From NCBI GenBank assembly GCA_003694055.1, contig RFLC01000017.1, forward strand, positions 1-8,573: a DNA stretch of 8,573 nt. The letters run 5' to 3'. The position numbers and the translations under genes are program-made. This document shows positions 5,469-8,573 of the stretch, piece after piece. Each line of letters begins with the position of its first letter. The stretch's first letter is position 1. The notes under the pieces were generated by a model. It made no database searches. It saw nothing but the letters and a program-made list of their open reading frames with translations, and was not told the DNA's origin. This DNA is from Candidatus Pacearchaeota archaeon (GTDB lineage: Archaea > Nanobdellota > Nanobdellia > Pacearchaeales > GW2011-AR1).

Positions 5469-6476
5469 ATGGGGTTGCAGATTGGAGACATTGTGCCACG
5501 GAAGCAAATCAGGCTTGAAGAACTTAAGGGGAAAGTTGTAGCTATAGATGCGTTTAACGCGCTCTATCAATTCTTAAGTTCAATCCGGCAACCAGATGGA
5601 ACGCCTCTTATGGATTCAAAAGGAAGAGTTACAAGCCACCTTTCAGGATTGTTTTATCGAAATATGTCTCTTTTGAGCGAGGGGATAAAGTTAGTGTATG
5701 TTTTTGATGGCTCTCCTCATGAGTTGAAAAGACGCACGCATGAGTTGAGAGAGGAGGCAAAGCAGCGCATGCTTGAGAAATACGAGGAAGCGCGGGACGA
5801 GGGTGATGTGGAAATGATGGGTAGGTATGCTAAAGCAGATTCTAAGTTGAGTGAGGAGATGATAGAAGAGTCGAAAGAGTTGTTGCAAGCTTTAGGAATT
5901 GCAGTTGTTCAAGCGCCAAGCGAGGGGGAAATGCAATGCGCGCAACTTGTCAAGGAAGGACAGGCCTACGCTGTTGGAAGCCAGGACTACGATGCCCTTG
6001 TCGTCGGGGCTAAACGCCTAATTCAAAACCTAACCCTCGCGCGAAAAAGAAAAACAATGAACGGATTTGTTTATATTTCTCCAGAACTGATAGAGTATGA
6101 GCACGTGCTTAACACACTCGGCATCAACGCTGACCAGCTTATCTGCCTTGCTATACTTGTCGGCACTGACTTTAACCCAGGGGGTGTGAAGGGAATTGGG
6201 CAAAAGAAAGCGCTTGAACTTGTGAAACGGAAGAAATATCCTGTAGAGATATTCAAAGAGGTTGAAGAAAGGTTGGACTTTAACTGGCAGGATGTTTTTG
6301 AGATATTTAAGAAGCCGAACGTTGCGCATGTTGAGCTCGAGTTTCCAAAGTTAAATGAAGAAAGAATTCTTGAGATACTTGTGAGAGAGCATGACTTTTC
6401 TGAGGAGAGAGTGAGAAAACAACTCGAAAAATTAAGAGAAAGGAAAAAGCAAAACGCCCAGCAAACTTTGTTGTGA
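5469..6476 (+). CDS. fen: Flap endonuclease 1 (FEN-1)
   Basis: The 335-residue protein matches archaeal FEN-1 throughout. It removes 5' flaps made during Okazaki fragment maturation and long-patch base excision repair. The N-terminal MG and PRK, which follow the family pattern, support the ATG start. Two-metal active-site acids are all present: D27 (V-V-A-I-D), D80 (YVFDG), E152 and E154 (PSEGEMQCA), D173 and D175 (SQDYD) and D234 (VGTDF). The helical clamp/arch region is about 88-130, and the helix-hairpin-helix GVKGIGQKKALEL (239-251) binds the double-stranded side. The C-terminus ends QQTLL, the first half of a PIP box without the usual aromatic pair. A leaderless TATA geometry is seen upstream. 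Confidence 0.97.
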   Translation: MGLQIGDIVPRKQIRLEELKGKVVAIDAFNALYQFLSSIRQPDGTPLMDSKGRVTSHLSGLFYRNMSLLSEGIKLVYVFDGSPHELKRRTHELREEAKQRMLEKYEEARDEGDVEMMGRYAKADSKLSEEMIEESKELLQALGIAVVQAPSEGEMQCAQLVKEGQAYAVGSQDYDALVVGAKRLIQNLTLARKRKTMNGFVYISPELIEYEHVLNTLGINADQLICLAILVGTDFNPGGVKGIGQKKALELVKRKKYPVEIFKEVEERLDFNWQDVFEIFKKPNVAHVELEFPKLNEERILEILVREHDFSEERVRKQLEKLRERKKQNAQQTLL

Positions 6477-6607
6477 GATTGTTTAGAGTTGCAAACGCTA
6501 AGAAAGTTGAAGCGCTAGCTTGTACTCCGCGCACTAAAGGAGAAATTTTTATCTTGCTTTTGATTAAAGAAGTCGTTTGACACTCTAACTATGTTAACAA
6601 ATTTTTG

Positions 6608-6646
6608 CCACTCCTGCTAGCGACTTTGCCAGGAATTATGGAGTGG
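6608..6646. repeat. 7-bp hairpin with an alternative inner pairing
   Basis: CCACTCC (6608-6614) pairs perfectly with GGAGTGG (6640-6646), extendable by two G-T wobbles on the plus strand. TCCTG (6612-6616) can alternatively pair with CAGGA (6630-6634), so the same bases have two possible partners. This could be a small RNA, a 3' end structure, or chance. Confidence 0.4.
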
Positions 6647-6799
6647 TGTGCAAGCTTAAAGCTTTCTTAGTAGGAACACATAACGCAACCCTTACCAATC
6701 CTGTCGAAAAACTATCTCGAGCGATGTTTGAAACTTTCTGTTAAGGTATTGCTGAGCATGCGCAACGACGATAAAATTCTGAAACATACGCGGCAAAAG

Positions 6800-6808
6800 A
6801 AATATAAA
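6800..6808 (+). promoter_or_regulatory. TATA box of lysS
   Basis: AAATATAAA is centred 26 nt before the ATG at 6830, which fixes this ATG as the likely start of both transcript and protein. No Shine-Dalgarno sequence precedes it. Confidence 0.75.
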
Positions 6809-6829
6809 CACCTCATTCTTGCTCTCACG

Positions 6830-8311
6830 ATGGGAAGGGAAGAGCAAATAATCAAAAGCCGCAAAGAGAAAATTGATAAACTGCGCGCAGAGGGGATTGA
6901 CCCATACCCTCACTTTTTTGAGAAAAAAGATTGGATTAAAGACATACGCGCTAAGTACTCTAACCTAACTGCCGGAGCGAACTCGGGCGAAGAAGTGCAA
7001 ACTGCCGGGCGTTTGATAGCTAGAAGAGAGTTTGGCAAGATTTCGTTCGGAGTGTTGAGAGAAGAAAGCGCAGAAATCCAGATAGTTCTTGATTCTTCAA
7101 GCCCAAAAGAAAGCGCGCGACTCTTCAAAAAATTCGTCGACATTGGGGACTTCATCGGAGTGAGAGGAGAAGTGGGAAAGACAAAACGCGGCGAGCTTTC
7201 TGTAATGGTTCGCGAGATTAAAGTCCTATCGAAATCTATTCGACCATTGCCTGAAAAATGGCACGGCCTAAAAGACAAGGAAGAAAGGTACAGGAAAAGA
7301 TATTTAGATTTGCTTATGAATCCTGAAGTTAAAGAAGTTTTTAACAAGCGCGAGAAAATTTTGCAAGAAATCAGAAACTTCATGCTTTCTCGCGGTTTTC
7401 ACGAAGTTGAAACACCTTATTTGCAGACAGTTTACGGCGGAGCAAGCGCAAGGCCATTCAAAACCCACCTTAACGCGCTAGACATTGATTTATACTTAGC
7501 AATCTCTCCAGAACTTTACTTGAAAAGATTAATTGTCGGCGGCTATGAAAAAGTTTTCACAATCGCGCGCAACTTCAGAAATGAAGGAATTGACAAATGG
7601 CACAATCCTGAATTCACAATGATGGAAATTTACCAAGCCTACGCAGACTACAACACAATGATGGAACTCTTTGAAGACCTCTATATCCATGTTGTCAAAT
7701 CGCTATACGGAAAAACTAAAATAAAATACCGCGACACAACCCTAGACTTCAAAAAACCTTGGAAAAGAATGACAATGTTGCAAGCAATAAAAGAATTTGC
7801 AAAAATTGACATTGAAAAAATGTCTGATGAAGAAGTTATTGCTTTCGCAGAAAAACACAATCTTGAACTTAAGGAGAGAAAATGGGGTTGGGCAGTGCAG
7901 GCAATTTTTGAAGAGTTTTGCGAAAAAGAATTAATCCAACCGACTTTCATTCTTGATCATCCAATTGAAACAACTCCTCTTTGCAAACCGCACAGGAACG
8001 ACCCAAGCAAAAGATTAATTGAGAGATTTGAGCCGTTTTGCATGGGCGCAGAACTTGGCAACGCTTACTCAGAACTCAACGATCCTGTTCTTCAAAGAGA
8101 ACTTCTTAAGCAACAGCAAAAAATGCTCTCAAAAGGGGACGAAGAAGCCAACCCTTATGATGAGGATTTCGTGCAAGCAATTGAAACAGGCATGCCTCCA
8201 ACTGGCGGCTTGGGAGTCGGAATTGACCGCATGATCATTCTCCTCACAAACCAAGAATCAATCCGCGATGTTATTTTGTTTCCTTTCATGAAGCCGTTGA
8301 AAGGTGAGTGA
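6830..8311 (+). CDS. lysS: Lysyl-tRNA synthetase, class II
   Basis: The 493-residue enzyme charges tRNA-Lys with lysine using ATP in the cytosol. An N-terminal helix is followed by an OB-fold anticodon-binding domain (about 55-135). The class II catalytic core has motif 1 around GFHEVETPYLQ (189-199), motif 2 FTIARNFRNEGID with R250 and E252 (243-255) followed by HNPEFTMMEIYQAY, and motif 3 GGLGVGIDRMIILL with R467 (459-472). The G-A-E-L-G-N-A-Y-S-E-L segment (406-416) and the IRDVILFPFMKP end are typical of class II LysRS. Length matches the bacterial and archaeal class II family. The ATG at 6830 is preferred over an upstream TTG (6728) because the TATA box sits 26 nt before it and the protein then begins at the usual place. 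Many archaea use the unrelated class I LysRS instead. Confidence 0.97.
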   Translation: MGREEQIIKSRKEKIDKLRAEGIDPYPHFFEKKDWIKDIRAKYSNLTAGANSGEEVQTAGRLIARREFGKISFGVLREESAEIQIVLDSSSPKESARLFKKFVDIGDFIGVRGEVGKTKRGELSVMVREIKVLSKSIRPLPEKWHGLKDKEERYRKRYLDLLMNPEVKEVFNKREKILQEIRNFMLSRGFHEVETPYLQTVYGGASARPFKTHLNALDIDLYLAISPELYLKRLIVGGYEKVFTIARNFRNEGIDKWHNPEFTMMEIYQAYADYNTMMELFEDLYIHVVKSLYGKTKIKYRDTTLDFKKPWKRMTMLQAIKEFAKIDIEKMSDEEVIAFAEKHNLELKERKWGWAVQAIFEEFCEKELIQPTFILDHPIETTPLCKPHRNDPSKRLIERFEPFCMGAELGNAYSELNDPVLQRELLKQQQKMLSKGDEEANPYDEDFVQAIETGMPPTGGLGVGIDRMIILLTNQESIRDVILFPFMKPLKGE

Positions 8312-8312
8312 A

Positions 8313-8322
8313 TATTTTTCTT
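8313..8322 (+). terminator. Oligo-T terminator after lysS
   Basis: A T-rich run including five consecutive T follows the lysS stop within a few bases, in the 37-base gap to the convergent gene. This is the usual archaeal termination signal. Confidence 0.5.
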
Positions 8323-8348
8323 AATTATTAGTTGCCGTAAACCCTCAC

Positions 8349-8573
8349 TTACTCCCCATCTCTTTCTGAGTCAAAACACTCAATAAATGCAAGAAGACCT
8401 AAAAAGGCAGGGACAATAAGAGGAGATACTTTCAATAAATTTTCGCTACGTGAGGACACACTATCAACTCCAACATCATATCCCTTGCTTCTCAAAAACT
8501 TTTCTAATTCTGGTTTGCCCACATCAAATCCGACAACATTCTCGTGAAGTTTTTCATAAAATTCATTCAAATC
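8349..8573 (-). CDS. Small single-span membrane protein of unknown function (5'-partial)
   Basis: The frame is open to the window edge, so the N-terminus is probably outside; a TTG at 8570 is the only possible start inside. The 74 visible residues begin with a charged, soluble part (E-F-Y-E-K-L-H-E ... KPELEKFLRSKGYDVGV) and end with one hydrophobic segment of about 19 residues (VSPLIVPAFLGLLAFIECF) and an acidic tail DSERDGE. It is convergent with lysS. I recognise no family. It could be a membrane-tethered small protein or the C-terminal anchor of a longer one. Confidence 0.6.
   Translation of the reverse strand, partial: DLNEFYEKLHENVVGFDVGKPELEKFLRSKGYDVGVDSVSSRSENLLKVSPLIVPAFLGLLAFIECFDSERDGE

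Larger units (their letters stand above)
6477..6829. other. Gene-free interval between FEN-1 and lysS
   Basis: These 353 bases hold no convincing reading frame. A T-run near 6547-6551 may terminate FEN-1 transcription. A hairpin lies at 6608-6646, and the lysS TATA box at 6800-6808. A frame continuous with lysS runs back to a TTG at 6728, but it precedes the promoter and is not expected to be translated. Confidence 0.6.

Noticed and set aside
6722..6782. C/D-like boxes (GCGATGT with two CTGA) before lysS
   Set aside because: The C box does not fit RUGAUGA and guide spacing is wrong.
6728..6829. N-terminal extension of LysRS from a TTG at 6728
   Set aside because: The lysS TATA box lies inside this stretch, 26 nt before the ATG at 6830, and the extension adds 34 residues not typical of the family.

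Overview
The window is archaeal. It encodes an archaeal-type uL16 (L10e), eL33 (L35Ae) and flap endonuclease FEN-1, a class II tRNA-Ser with no encoded CCA, and a very large glycosylation-site-rich surface protein. Several start codons lie 25-26 nt from a TATA-like box, which is the geometry of leaderless archaeal transcripts. Base composition is AT-leaning outside one GC-rich island. The compact mix of information-processing genes and the cadherin-like surface protein would suit a DPANN-type genome (for example Woesearchaeota, Pacearchaeota or a relative), but the sequence alone does not prove the lineage.

Layout, left to right. (1) Positions 1-2655 (+): the C-terminal 884 residues of a membrane-anchored extracellular protein. 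It has five cadherin/Ig-like repeat motifs, about 55 N-glycosylation sequons, a ten-glycine linker, a CARDB/NEW3-like domain, a short helical stalk and a C-terminal transmembrane anchor; its N-terminus is outside the window. (2) 2707-2790 (+): tRNA-Ser(GGA). (3) 2791-3185: a GC-rich island with strong inverted and direct repeats. It could hold a structured RNA or a small basic protein on the minus strand (2851-3060). (4) 4006-3186 (-): a two-gene ribosomal operon, eL33 then uL16, with one-base stop/start overlap. (5) 4123-4815 (+): an unrecognised soluble 230-residue protein. (6) 5325-4858 (-): a NIP7-like RNA-binding protein with a C-terminal PUA-type domain. (7) 5469-6476 (+): FEN-1, with all visible catalytic acidic residues but a PIP box cut off at the stop codon. 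(8) 6477-6829: a gene-free stretch with one clear hairpin and the lysS promoter. (9) 6830-8311 (+): class II lysyl-tRNA synthetase. (10) 8349-8573 (-): the C-terminal end of a small single-span membrane protein running off the window.

Most genes serve translation (tRNA-Ser, LysRS, two large-subunit proteins, a probable ribosome-assembly protein) or DNA replication and repair (FEN-1). I see no transposase, phage gene, CRISPR array or toxin-antitoxin pair. The items most worth a second look are the structured GC-rich island with its ambiguous small ORF, the orphan 230-residue gene, the truncated FEN-1 PIP box, and the sharp glycosylation boundary in the surface protein.
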